DNA of 64,000 bases, taken from NCBI GenBank assembly GCA_040954595.2, contig CM082583.2, positions 620,001 through 684,000 on the forward strand, written 5' to 3'. Position 1 is the stretch's first letter; each line of letters begins with the position of its first letter. A program made the translations under genes and the position numbers. Below are positions 22,921 through 35,407 of this stretch, piece by piece. The notes below the pieces were generated by a model. The model worked only from the letters and a program-made list of their open reading frames with translations, was not told the DNA's origin and did not search any database. The DNA comes from Balanoglossus misakiensis. Taxonomy: Eukaryota > Hemichordata.

Positions 22921-23787
22921 GTGTCGGGTCTTTTGCAGAGCCAGGCCGAAGGAAATCCGACTTGATCACCGTTGCTAACGAACGCTAGTGTCTGTCATGG
23001 TGTGCCGGGGTTTTAGTCGAGCCAGGCCGTAGGAGATCTGACCTGATCATCGTGGTCAATGTACGCGTGTTTCCGCTCTAAAGTGCCGGGGCTTCAGCTA
23101 AACCAGGCCGTAGGAAATCCGACGTAATCACCGTTGATAACTTACACCAGTCTGTGTCATATAGAGCCGGTGCACCAGCCGAGTCACGCCGTAGGAAATC
23201 TGACTTGATCAACGTGGTCAATGTACGCCTGTTTCTGCTCTAGAGTGCCGGGGCTTCAGCTGAGCCAGGCCGTAAGAAAACCCGACGTGATTACCGTTGT
23301 TAACTTACGCCAGTCTGTGTCCTATATATAGTGCCGGGGCATCAGCCGTGCCAGGCCGAAGGAAATATGAGAAGATCAACGTGGTCTCTGTACGCGTGTT
23401 TCTGCTCTAGAGTGCCAGGGCTTTAGTTAAGCCATGCCGTAGGAAATCTGACTTGATCAAAGTTGCTAACGAACGCTAGTGTCTGTCATAGTGTGCCGGG
23501 GTTTTAGTCGAGCCAAGCCGTAGGAGATCAGACTTGATCAACGTGGTCTCTGTACGCGTGTTTCTGCTCTAGAGTGCCGGGGCTTTATCCAAGCCATGCC
23601 GTAGAAAATCTGACTTGATCACCGTTGCTAACGTACGCTAGTGTCTGTCATATAGTGACGGAGATTTAGCCGAGCCAGGTCGTAGAAAAATCGACTTGTT
23701 CAACGTTACCAGTGTGCAACTGTTTCTGCTCTAGAGTGTCAGGGTTTTAGCCGACTTATGCTGTAGGAAATCTGAGTTGATGAACGG
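22921..23787 (+). repeat. GC-rich block: five 162-bp dimers plus half monomer (reference unit)
   Basis: Ten monomers alternate between a ~78-bp odd type (ending CTAGTGTCTGTCAT or a variant) and a ~84-bp even type (ending TTTCTGCTCTAGA or a variant). All share a core like GCCGTAGGAAATC then GACTTGATCA. Each slot has its own signature: M1 GTCTTTTGCAGAGCC, M3 CTTCAGCTAAACC, M4 GGTGCACCAGCC, M5 GACGTGATTACCG, M6 CCTATATATAGTG, M9 CTTTATCCAAGCC, M10 GACGGAGATTTAGCC. M11 (52 bp) stops at TTGATGAACGG, where the next AT block begins. Confidence 0.93.
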
Positions 23788-25838
23788 GAATTCAATGTTA
23801 GAAAACCCGTGTGGAAAGTATCTCTACCCGTTTGAAACTAAGAAAAGAATTTATTCTTATTTATTTTGTAAAAAAAGACAATTTTTCGAAAAAAAGTTGA
23901 AAATGGTAATTTTGTCTTGGGTGATTCAAATTATACCGCCTTTTCTGGAATTTGCAGCACTTTTTGCAAGAGAACGACACTTCATGCTCCATAATATTTC
24001 CGAAAATGAAGAAAAGAGTTAATTTTTTATGATTTTTCAAAAATTTACCATTTTTGTCAAAATATGGCCAAAATGGCTATTTTTCTTGAATTCCGTCAAT
24101 ATCTCTGCATTTTTGGAGTGGTCGAGAGTTTTAACATACAATCAACATGTCATATATGATCAGGGCACCAAATTCGAAGAACAAAGGTTTTTTATTTTTT
24201 TTTTCTAAAAATGACATTTTCAAGGAAAATTTGGTAAAACGCAATTTTGTCTGCAGTGAGCCAAATTAGACGGTCTTTTGTGGAATTTGTATCGATATAT
24301 ACATACGAAGAGCATTCTATACTCCATCAGATTTCCGAAAATGTAGAAAACAGGTATTTTTTTGTAATTTTCAAAAATTTACCATTTTGACCAAATTGTG
24401 GCTAAAATTGTTATTTTCGTGATGAATGCCGCCAGTGTCACTGCTTTTAAAAGTCATAAAAACTTTTAACATACAAGCAATTGTTTATATATGATCAGGT
24501 CACCGAATTAAAAATATAAAGAATGTTTTGCCTAAAAATGACCTTTTTGGTGCAAAAACGAATAAAACGCAATCTTGTATTAAATCAGTTCATTCAGAGT
24601 GCATGTTTTATAATAAGCACCATTTTTACATATAATGGAAATTTCATACATCATCAGATATCCAAATATGAAAAAATGATTTATATTTTAGATGATTGTC
24701 CAAAATTAGCTGATATCTAATAAATGTAGTATTGAACCGTTCTGTCCCCCCCCCCCTTACATTATATGCGGTACGCCGATGTCAGCTTACCCAGCAGTAC
24801 TGCAGGCCGTGCCCCCAACTAACGTCGGTGTTTGGAACGCCCTGGTTAAATTCGAGCTTTCTCTATAAATTGACAGGCAATAATGCAGTCCTACCCGACC
24901 AAATGTCGAGTGTTGACCCGCTGTGACTTTCCCTCTTCGGTTTGCCCGACTTAGCCAACGTCTTTGTACTAGAGTGTCGGGTCTTTTGCAGAGCCAGGCC
25001 GAAGGAAATCCGACTTGATCACCGTTGCTAACGAACGCTAGTGTCTGTCATGGTGTGCCGGGGTTTTAGTCGAGCCAGGCCGTAGGAGATCTGACGTGAT
25101 CATCGTGGTCAATGTACGCGTGTTTCCGCTCTAAAGTGCCGGGGCTTCAGCTAAACCAGGCCGTAGGAAATCCGACGTAATCACCGTTGATAACTTACGC
25201 CAGTCTGTGTCATATAGAGCCGGTGCACCAGCCGAGTCACGCCGAAGGAAATCTGACTTGATCAACGTGGTCAATGTACGCGTGTTTCCGCTCTAAAGTG
25301 CCGGGGCTTCAGCTAAACCAGGCCGTAGGAAATCCTACGTAATCACCGTTGTTAACTTACGCCAGTCTGTGTCCTATATATAGTGCCGGGGCATCAGCCG
25401 TGCCAGGCCGATGGAAATGTGAGTAGATCAACGTGGTCTCTGTACGCGTGTTTCTGCTCTAGAGTGTCAGGGCTTTAGCAAAGCCATGCCGTAGGAAATC
25501 TGACTTGATCAACGTTGCTAACGAACGCTAGTGTCTGTCATAGTGTGCCGGGGTTTTAGTCGAGCCAAGCCGTAGGAGATCAGACTTGATCAACGTGGTC
25601 TCTGTACGCGTGTTTCTGCTCTAGAGTGCCGGGGCTTTATCCAACCCATGCCGTTGAAAATCTGACTTGATTACCATTGCTAACGTACGCTAGTGTCTGT
25701 CATATTGTGACGAGATTTAGCCGAGCCAGGCCGTAGAAAAATCGACTTGTTCAACGTTATCAGTGTGCAACTGTTTCTGCTCTAGAGTGTCAGGGTTTTA
25801 GCCGACTTATGCTGTAGGAAATCTGAGTTGATGAACGG
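23788..25838 (+). repeat. U12, standard-length unit with hybrid monomers
   Basis: Length is 2,051 bp with a C tract at 24746-24756 (11 C). S1 shares AGTTGAAAATGG and TTTTTGCAAGAG with U1. In the GC block M4 ends like M2 (GTTTCCGCTCTAAA), and the next monomer begins as M3 and ends as M5, so two hybrids stand in place of M4 and M5. M7 is the GTGTCAGGGCTTTAGCAAAG type. Confidence 0.91.
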
Positions 25839-28048
25839 GTATTCAATGTTAGAAAACCCGTGTGGAAAGTATCTCTACCCGTTTGAAACTAAGAAAAGAA
25901 TTTATTCTTATTTATTTTGTAAAAAAGACAATTTTTCGAAAACAAGTCGAAAATGGTAATTTTGTCTTGGGTGATTCAAATTATACCACATTTTCTGGAT
26001 TTTGCAGCACTTTTTACAAGAGAACGACACTTCATGCTCCATAATATTTCCGAAAATGAAGAAAAGAGTTTATTTTTTATGATTTTTTAAAAATGTACCA
26101 TTTTGTCAAAATATGGCCAAAATGGCTATTTTTTCTTGAATTCCGTCAATATCTCTGCATTTTTGGAGTGGTCGAAAGTTTTAACATACAATCAACATGT
26201 CATATATGATCAGGGCACCAAATTCGAAGAAGGAAGGTTTTTTTATTTTATTTTTCTAAAAATGACATTTTCAAGGAAAATTTGGTAAAACGCAATTTTG
26301 TCTGCAGTGAGCCAAATTAGACGGTCTTTTGTGGAATTGGTATCGATATATATATACGAAGAGCATTCTATACTCCATCAGATTTCCGAAAATGTAGAAA
26401 ACAGGTATTTTTTGTAATTTTCAAAAATTTACCATTTTGACCAAATTGTGGTTAAAATTGTTATTTTCGTTATGAATGCCGCCAGTGTCACTGCTTTTAA
26501 AAGTCATAAAAACTTTTAACATACAAGCAATTGTTTATATATGATCAGGTCACCGAATTAAAAATATAAAGAATGTTTTGCCTAAAAATGACCTTTTTGG
26601 TGCAAAAACGAATAAAACGCAATCTTGTATTAAATCAGTTCATTCAGAGTGCATGTTTTATAATAAGCACCATTTTTACATATAATGGAAATTTCATACA
26701 TCATCAGATATCCAAATATGAAAAAATGATTTAGATTTTAGATGATTGTCCAAAATTAGCTGATATCTAATAAATGTAGTATTGAACCGTTCTGTCCCCC
26801 CCCCCTACATTATATGCGGTACGCCGATGTCAGCTTACCCGGCAGTACTGCAGGCCGTGCCCCCAAATAACGTCGGTGTTTGAAACGCCCTGGTTAAATT
26901 CGGGCTTTCTCTATAAATTGACAGGCAATAATGCAGTCCTACCCGAACAAATGTCGAGTGTTGACCCGCTGTGACTTTCCCTCTTCGGTTTGCCCGACTT
27001 AGCCAACGTCTTTGTACTAATGTGTCGGGTCTTTTGCAGAGCCAGGCCGAAGGAAATCCGACTTGATCACCGTTGCTAACGAACGCTAGTGTCTGTCATG
27101 GTGTGCCGGGGTTTTAGTCGAGCCAGGCCGTAGGAGATCTGACTTGATCATCGTGGTCAATGTACGCGTGTTTCCGCTCTAAAGTGCCGGGGCTTCAGCT
27201 AAACCATGCCGTAGGAAATCCGGCGTAATCACCGTTGATAACTCACGCCAGTCTGTGTCATATAGAGCCGGTGCACCAGCCGAGTCACGCCGTAGGAAAT
27301 CTGACTTGATCAACGTGGTCAATGTACGCCTGTTTCTGCTCTAAAGTGCCGGGGCTTTAGCTAAACCATGCCGTAGGAAATCCGACGTAATCACCGTTGA
27401 TAACTTACGCCAGTCTGTGTCATATAGAGCCGGTGCACCAGCCGAGTCACGCCGTAGGAAATCTGACTTGATCAACGTGGTCAATGTACGCCTGTTTCTG
27501 CTCTAGAGTGCCGGGGCTTCAGCTGAGCCACGCCGTAGGAAACCCGACGTGATTACCGTTGTTAACTTACGCCAGTCTGTGTCCTATATATAGTGCCGGG
27601 GCATCAGCCGTGCCAGGCCGAAGGAAATGTGAGTAGATCAACGTGGTCTCTGTACGCGTGTTTCTGCTCTAGAGTGTCAGGGCTTTAGCAAAGCCATGCC
27701 GTAGGAAATCTGACTTGATCAACGTTGCTAACGAACGCTAGTGTCTGTCATAGTGTGCCGGGGTTTTAGTCGAGCCAAGCCGTAGGAGATCAGACTTGAT
27801 CAACGTGGTCTCTGTACGCGTGTTTCTGCTCTAGAGTGCCGGGGCTTTATCCAACCCATGCCGTTGAAAATCTGACTTGATCACCGTTGCTAACGTACGC
27901 TAGTGTCTGTCATATTGTGACGAGATTTAGCCGAGCCAGGCCGTAGAAAAATCGACTTGTTCAACGTTATCAGTGTGCAACTGTTTCTGCTCTAGAGTGT
28001 CAGGGTTTTAGCCGACTTATGCTGTAGGAAATCTGAGTTGATGAACGG
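25839..28048 (+). repeat. U13, long unit with M3-M4 duplicated
   Basis: Length is 2,210 bp, one dimer more. The C tract is 26796-26805 (10 C). The M3-M4 pair occurs twice in a row, the copies starting near 27183 and 27345, before M5. The opening EcoRI-like landmark is mutated to GTATTC. S1 and S2 follow the CCACATTTT / GTGGTTAAAA class, but S3 follows the U2/U12 class, with the switch between about 26455 and 26471. Confidence 0.92.
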
Positions 28049-29273
28049 GAATTCAATGTTAGAAAACCCGTGTGGAAAGTATCTCTACCCGTTTGAAACT
28101 AAGAAAAGAATTTATTCTTATTTTTTTTCTAAAAATGACATTTTCAAGGAAAATTTGATAAAACGCAATTTTGTCTGCAGTGAGCCAAATTAGACGGTCT
28201 TTTGTGGAATTTGTATCGATATATACATACGAAGAGCATTCTATACTCCATCAGATTTCCGAAAATGTAGAAAACATGTATTTTTTGTAATTTTCAAAAA
28301 TTTACCATTTTGACCAAATTGTGGCTAAAATTGTTATTTTCGTGTTGAATGCCGCCAGTGTCACTGCTTTTAAAAGTCATAAAAATTTTCAACATACAAG
28401 CAATTGTTTATATATGATCAGGTCACCGAATTAAAAAAATAAAGAATGTTTTGCCTAAAAATGACCTTTTTGGTGCAAAAACGAATAAAACGCAATTTTG
28501 TATTAAATCAGCTCATTCAGAGTGCATTTTTTATAATCAGCACCATTTTTACATATAATGGAAATTTCATCCATCATCAGATATCCAAATATGAAAAAAT
28601 GATTTAGATTTTAGATGATTGTCCAAAATTAGCTGATATCTAATAAATGTAGTATTGAACCGTTCTGTCCCCCCCCCCCCCCTACATTATATGCGGTACG
28701 CCGATGTCAGCTTACCCGGCAGTACTGCAGGCCGTGCCCCCAACTAACCTTGGTGTTTGAAACGCCCTGGTTAAATTCGGGCTTTCTCTATAAATTGACA
28801 GGCAATAATGCAGTCCTACCCGACCAAATGTCGAGTGTTGACCCGCTGTGACTTTCCCTCTTCGGTTTGCCCGACTTAGCCAACGTCTTTGTACTAGAGT
28901 GTCGGGTCTTTTGCAGAGCCAGGCCGAAGGAAATCCGACTTGATCACCGTTGCTAACGAACGCTAGTGTCTGTCATGGTGTGCCGGGGTTTTAGTCGAGC
29001 CAGGCCGTAGGAAATGTGAGTAGATCAACGTGGTCTCTGTACGCGTGTTTCTGCTCTAGAGTGCCGGGGCTTTATCCAAGCCATGCCGTAGAAAATCTGA
29101 CTTGATCACCGTTGCTAACGTACGCTAGTGTCTGTCATATTGTGACGGAGATTTAGCCGAGCCAGGCCGTAAAAAATCGACTTGTTCAACGTTACCAGTG
29201 TGCAACTGTTTCTGCTCTAGAGTGTCAGGGTTTTAGCCGATTTATGCTGTAGGAAATCAGAGTTGATGAACGG
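28049..29273 (+). repeat. U14, shortest unit: one AT subrepeat and three dimers lost
   Basis: Length is 1,225 bp. The AT block jumps from S1 (TTTATTCTTA) to S2 (CTAAAAATGACATTTTC) at 28121-28129, removing about 337 bp, one subrepeat. The C tract is 28669-28682 (14 C). The GC block is M1, an M2/M6 hybrid (join near GCCGTAGGAAATGTGAG at 29004), M9, M10 and M11. The two losses together (337 + 486 bp) explain the length exactly. Confidence 0.93.
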
Positions 29274-31322
29274 GAATTCAATGTTAGAAAACCGGTGTGG
29301 AAAGTATCTCTACTCGTTTGAAACTAAGAAAAGAATTTATCCTTATTTATTTTGTAAAAAAGACAATTTTTCGAAACAAAGGCGAAAATGGTAATTTTGT
29401 CATGGGTGATTCAAATTATACCGCCTTTTCTGGAATTTGCAGCACTTTTTACAAGAGAACGACACTTCATGCTCCATAATATTTCCGAAAATGAAGAAAA
29501 GAGTTAATTTTTTATGATTTTTTACAAATTTACCATTTTTGTCAAAATATGGCCAAAATGGCTATTTTTTCTTGAATTCCGTCAATATCTCTGCATTTTT
29601 GGAGTGGTCGAAAGTTTTAACATACAATCAACATGTCATATATGATCAGGGCACCAAATTCGAAGAACAAAGGTTTTTTTCTATTTTTTTTTCTAAAAAT
29701 GACATTTTCAAGGAAAATTTGGTAAAACGCAATTTTGTCAGCAGTGAGCCAAATTGGCCGTTTTTTTGTGGAATTTGTATCGATATATGTATACGAAGAG
29801 CATTCTATACTCCATCAGATTTCCGAAAATGTAGAAAACAGGTATTTTTTGTAATTTTCAAAAATTTACCATTTTGACCGAATTGTGGCTAAAATTGTTA
29901 TTTTCGTGTTGAATGCCGCCAGTGTCACTGCTTTTAAAAGTCATTAAAACTTTTAACATACAAGCAATTGTTTATATATGATCAGGTCACCGAATTTAAA
30001 GAATAAAGAATGTTGTCCCTAAAAATGACCTTTTTGGTGCAAAAACGAATAAAACGCAATTTTGTATTAAATCAGCTCATTCAGAGTGCATTTTTTATAA
30101 TCAGCACCATTTTTACATATAATGGAAATTTCATACATCATCAGATATCCAAATATGAAAAAATGATTTAGATTTTAGATGATTGTCCAAAAGTAGCTGA
30201 TATCTAATAAATATAGTATTGAACCGTTCTGTTTCCCCCCCCCCCCCTACATTACATGCGGTACGCCGATGTCAGCTTACCCGTCAGTACTGCAGGCCGT
30301 GCCCACAACTAACGTCGGTGTTTGAAACGCCCTGGTTAAATTCGGGCTTTCTCTATAAATTGACAGGCAATAATGTAGTCCTACCGGAACAAATGTCGAG
30401 TGTTGACCCGCTGTGACTTTCCCTCTTCGGTTTGCCCGACTTAGCCAACGTCTTTGTACTAGAGTGTCGGGTGTTTTGCAGAGCCAGGCCGAAGGAAATC
30501 CGACTTGATCACCGTTGCTAACGAACGCTAGTGTCTGTCATGGTGTGCCGGGGTTTTAGTCGAGCCAGGCCGTAGGAGATCTGACTGGATCATCGTGGTC
30601 AATGTACGCGTGTTTCCGCTCTAAAGTGCCGGGGCTTCAGCTAAACCAGGCCGTAGGAAATCCGACGTAATCACCGTTGATAACTTACGCCAGTCTGTGT
30701 CATATAGAGCCGGTGCACCAGCCGAGTCACGCCGTAGGAATCTGATTTGATCAACGTGGTCAATGTACGCCTGTTTCTGCTCTAGAGTGCCGGGGCTTCA
30801 GCTGAGCCAGGCCGTAGGAAACCCGACGTGATTACCGTTGTTAACTTACGCCAGTCTGTGTCCTATATATAGTGCGGGGCATCAGCCGTGCCAGGCCTAA
30901 GGAAATGTGAGTAGATCAACGTGGTTTCTGTACGCGTGTTTCTGCTCTAGAGTGCCAGGGCTTTAGCCAAGCCATGCCGTAGGAAATCTGACTTGATCAC
31001 CGTTGCTAACGAACGCTAGTGTCTATCATAGTGTGCCGGGGTTTTAGTCGAACCAAGCCGTAGGAGATCAGACTTGATCAACGTGGTCTCTGTACGCGTG
31101 TTTCTGCTCTGGAGTGCCGGGGCTTTATCCAAGCCATGCCGTAGAAAATCTGACTTGATCACCGTTGCTAACCTACGCTAGTGTCTGTCATATTGTGACG
31201 GAGATTTAGCCGAGCCAGGCCGTAGAAAAATCGACTTGTTCAACGTTACCAGTGTGCAACTGTTTCTGTTCTAGAGAGTCAGGGTTTTAGCCGACTTGTA
31301 GAAAATCTGAGTTGATGAACGG
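29274..31322 (+). repeat. U15, standard unit
   Basis: Length is 2,049 bp with a C tract at 30235-30247 (13 C). S2 and S3 resemble U9 and U10 (GGCCGTTTTTTTGTGG, GAATTTAAAGAATAAAG), and M2 shares GACTGGATCATCG with the U9 lineage. M6 has GTGCGGGGCATC and GGCCTAAGG, otherwise seen in U1 and U6. M11 carries a small deletion (GCCGACTTGTAGAAAATC) that recurs only at the end of U17, and it precedes U16. Confidence 0.91.
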
Positions 31323-33366
31323 GAATTCAATGTTAGAAATCCGTGTGGAAAGTATCTCTACCCGTTTGGAACTAAGAAAAGAATTTATTCTTATTTATTT
31401 TGTAAAAAAACAATATTTCGAAAAAAAGTCGAAAATGGTAATTATGTCTTGGGTGATTCAAATTATACCGCCTTTTCTGGAATTTGCAGCACTTTTTACA
31501 AGAGAACGACACTTCATGCTCTATAATATTTCCGAAAATGAAGAAAAGAGTTAATTTTTTATGATTTTTTAAAAATTTACCATTTTTGTCAAAATATGGC
31601 CAAAATGGCTATTTTTTCTTGAATTCCGTCAATATCTCAGCATTTTTGGAGTGGTCGAAAGTTTTAACATACAATCAACATGTCATATATGATCAGGCAC
31701 TAAATTCGAAGAACAAAGGTTTTTTATTTTTTTTTCTAAAAATGACATTTTCAAGGAAAATTTGGTAAAACGCAATTTTGTCTGCAGTGAGCTAAATTAG
31801 ACGGTCTTTTGTGGAATTTGTATCGATATATACATACGAAGAGCATTCTATACTCCATCAGATTTCCGAAAATGTAGAAAACAGGTATTTTTTGTAATTT
31901 TCAAAAATTTACCATTTTGACCGAATTGTGGCTAAAATTGTTATTTAAGTGTTGAATGCCGCCAGTGTCACTGCTTTTAAAAGTCATAAAAACTTTTAAC
32001 ATACAAGCAATTGTTTATATATGATAAGGTCACCGAATTAAAAAAATAAAGAATGTTTTGACTAAAAATGACCTTTTTGGTGCAAAAACGAATAAAACGC
32101 AATTTTGTATTAAATAAGCTCATTCAGGGTGCATTTTTATAATCAGCACCATTTTTACATATAATGGAAATTTCATACATCATCAGATATCCAAATATGA
32201 AAAGATGATTTACATTTTAGATGATTGTCAAAAATTAGCTGATATCTGATAAATGTAGTATTGAACCGTTCTGTTCCCCCCCCCTACATTATATGCGGTA
32301 CGCTGATGTCAGCTTACCCGGCAGTACTGCAGGCCGTGCCCCCAACTAACGTCGGTGTTTGAAACGCCCTGGTTAAATTCGGGCTTTCTCTATAAATTGA
32401 CAGGCAATAATGCAGTCCTACCGGAACAAATGTCGAGTGTTGACCCGCTGTGACTTTCCCTGTTCGGTTTGCCCGACTTAGCCAACGTCTTTGTACTAGA
32501 GTGTCGGGTCTTTTGCAGAGCCAGGCCGAAGGAAATCCGACTTGATCACCGTTGCTAACGAACGCTAATGTCTGTCATGGTGTGCCGGGGTTTTAGTCGA
32601 GCCAGGCCGTAGGAGATCTGACTTGATCATCGTGGTCAATGTACGCGTGTTTCCGCTCTATAGGGCCGGGGCTTCAGCTAAACCAGGCCGTAGGAAATCC
32701 GACGTAATCACCGTTGATAACTTACGCCAGTCTGTGTCATATAGAGCCGGTGCACCAGCCGAGTCACGCCGTAGGAAATCTTACTTGATCAACGTGGTCA
32801 ATGTACGCCTGTTTCTGCTCTAGAGTGCCGGGGCTTCAGCTGAGCCAGGCCGTGGGAAACCCGACGTGATTACCGTTGTTAACTTACGCCAGTTTGTGTC
32901 CTATATATAGTGCCGGGGCATCAGCCGTGCCAGGCCGAAGGAAATGTGAGTAGATCAACGTGGTCTCTGTACGCGTGTTTCTGCTCTAGAGTGCCAGGGC
33001 TTTAGCCAAGCCATGCCGTAGGAAATCTGACTTGATCAACGTTGCTAACGAACGCTAATGTCTGTCATAGTGTGCCGGGGTTTTAGTCGAGCCAAGCCGT
33101 AGGAGATCAGACTTGATCAACGTGGTCTCTGTACGCGTGTTTCTGCTCTAGAGTGCCGGGGCTTTATCCAAGCCATGCCGTAGAAAATCTGACTTGATCA
33201 CCGTTGCTAACGTACGCTAGTGTCTGTCATATTGTGACGGAGATTTAGCCGAGCCAGGCCGTAGAAAAATCGACTTGTTCAACGTTACCAGTGTGCAACT
33301 GTTTCTGCTCTAGAGTGTCAGGGTTTTAGCCGACTTATGCTGTAGGAAATCTGAGTTGATGAACGG
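31323..33366 (+). repeat. U16, standard unit, first member of a two-unit repeat
   Basis: Length is 2,044 bp with a C tract at 32276-32284 (9 C). Variants shared with U18 but not with U17 or U19: TTATTTAAGTGTTG near 31944, TTAAATAAGCTC near 32112, GCTCTATAGGGCC near 32655, CGCTAATGTCTG in M1, AATCTTACTTG in M4. Confidence 0.92.
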
Positions 33367-35407
33367 AAATTCAATGTTAGAAATCCGTGTGGAAAGTATC
33401 TCTACCCATTTGGAACTAAGAAAAGAATTTATTCTTATTTATTTTGTAAAAAAACAATATTTCGAAAAAAAGTCGAAAATGGTAATTTTGTCTTGGGTGA
33501 TTCAAATTATACCGCCTTTTCTGGAATTTGCAGCACTTTTTACAAGAGAACGACACTTCATGCTCTATAATATTTCCGAAAATGAAGAAAAGAGTTAATT
33601 TTTTATGATTTTTTAAAAATTTACCATTTTTGTCAAAATATGGCCAAAATGGCTATTTTTTCTTGAATTCCGTCAATATCTCAGCATTTTTGGAGTGGTC
33701 GAAAGTTTTAACATACAATCAACATGTCATATATGATCAGGCACTAAATTCGAAGAACAAAGGTTTTTTATTTTTTTTTCTAAAAATGACATTTTCAAGG
33801 AAAATTTGATAAAACGCAATTTTGTCTGCAGTGAGCCAAATTAGACGGTCTTTTGTGGAATTTGTATCGATATATACATACGAAGAGCATTCTATACTCC
33901 ATCAGATTTCCGAAAATGTAGAAAACAGGTATTTTTTGTAATTTTCAAAAATTTACCATTTTGACCGAATTGTGGCTTAAATTGTTATTTTCGTGTTGAA
34001 TGCCGCCAGTGTCACTGCTTTTAAAAGTCATAAAAACTTTTAACATACAAGCAATTGTTTATATATGATAACGTCACCGAATTAAAAAAATAAAGAATGT
34101 TTTGACTAAAAATGACCTTTTTGGTGCAAAAACGAATAAAACGCAATTTTGTATTAAATCAGCTCATTCAGAGTGCATTTTTATAATCAGCACCATTTTT
34201 ACATATAATGGAAATTTCATACATCATCAGATATCCAAATATGAAAAGATGATTTACATTTTAGATGATTGTCAAAAATTAGCTGATATCTGATAAATGT
34301 AGTATTGAAATGTTCTGTTCCCCCCCCCCCTACATTATATGCGGTACGCTGATGTCAGCTTACCCGGCAGTACTGCAGGCCGTGCCCCCAACTAACGTCG
34401 GTGTTTGAAACGCCCTGGTTAAATTCGGGCTTTCTCTATAAATTGACAGGCAATAATGCAGTCCTACCGGAACAAATGTCGAGTGTTGACCCGCTGTGAC
34501 TTTCCCTGTTCGGTTTGCCCGACTTAGCCAACGACTTTGTACTAGAGTGTCGGGTCTTTTGCAGAGCCAGGCCGAAGGAAATCCGACTTGATCACCGTTG
34601 CTAACGAACGCTAGTGTCTGTCATGGTGTGCCGGGGTTTTAGTCGAGCCAGGCCGTAGGAGATCTGACTTGATCATCGTGGTCAATGTACGCGTGTTTCC
34701 GCTCTAAAGTGCCGGGGCTTCAGCTAAACCAGGCCGTAGGAAATCCGACGTAATCACCGTTGATAACTTACGCCATTCTGTGTCATATAGAGCCGGTGCA
34801 CCAGCCGAGTCACGCCGTAGGAAATCTGACTTGATCAACGTGGTCAATGTACGCCTGTTTCTGCTCTAGAGTGCCGGGGCTTCAGCTGAGCCAGGCCGTA
34901 GGAAACCCGACGTGATTACCGTTGTTAACTTACGCCAGTTTGTGTCCTATATATAGTGCCGGGGCATCAGCCGTGCCAGGCCGAAGGAAATGTGAGTAGA
35001 TCAACGTGGTCTCTGTACGCGTGTTTCTGCTCTAGAGTGCCAGGGCTTTAGCCAAGCCATGCCGTAGGAAATCTGACTTGATCAACGTTGCTAACGAACG
35101 CTAGTGTCTGTCATAGTGTGCCGGGGTTTTAGTCGAGCCAAGCCGTAGGAGATCAGACTTGATCAACGTGGTCTCTGTACGCGTGTTTCTGCTCTAGAGT
35201 GCCGGGGCTTTATCCAACCCATGCCGTAGAAAATCTGACTTGATCACCGTTGCTAACGTACGCTAGTGTCTGTCATATTGTGACGGAGATTTAGCCGAGC
35301 CAGGCCGTAGAAAAATCGACTTGTTCAACGTTACCAGTGTGCAACTGTTTCTGTTCTAGAGAGTCAGGGTTTTAGCCGACTTGTAGAAAATCTGAGTTGA
35401 TGAACGG
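33367..35407 (+). repeat. U17, standard unit, second member of a two-unit repeat
   Basis: Length is 2,041 bp with a C tract at 34320-34330 (11 C). The opening landmark is changed (ACGGAAATTCAATG), so the EcoRI site is lost. Variants shared with U19 but not with U16 or U18: TTTGATAAAACGC near 33806, GTGGCTTAAATTG near 33973, GATAACGTCACC near 34067, CGCCATTCTGTG in M3. M11 ends with the same deletion as in U15. Confidence 0.92.

Larger units (their letters stand above)
21740..23787 (+). repeat. U11, reference standard unit
   Basis: Length is 2,048 bp. I used this unit to define the register: S1 21740-22037, S2 22038-22371, S3 22372-22693, C tract 22694-22704, cap 22705-22920, M1 22921-22998, M2 22999-23082, M3 23083-23160, M4 23161-23244, M5 23245-23323, M6 23324-23411, M7 23412-23489, M8 23490-23573, M9 23574-23651, M10 23652-23735, M11 23736-23787. 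S1 has the shortened GTTAGAAATCCGTGTGG, shared with U16-U19. Confidence 0.95.

Noticed and set aside
22921-23787. CRISPR-like array because of regular short repeats
   Set aside because: The repeating pieces are 78-84 bp with no unique spacers between them, and all parts are related monomers.
22921-23787. tRNA-derived SINE or pol III internal promoter (A and B box) in the monomers
   Set aside because: TTTTAGTCGAGCCAGG is only vaguely like a B box, no properly spaced A box was seen, and no cloverleaf could be drawn.
32623-32823. 66-codon repeat-like frame over M2-M4 (U16, U18) and the reverse-strand frame at 50448-50711
   Set aside because: The internal protein repeat simply mirrors the 162-bp DNA dimer. 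Other units carry stops in the same place.
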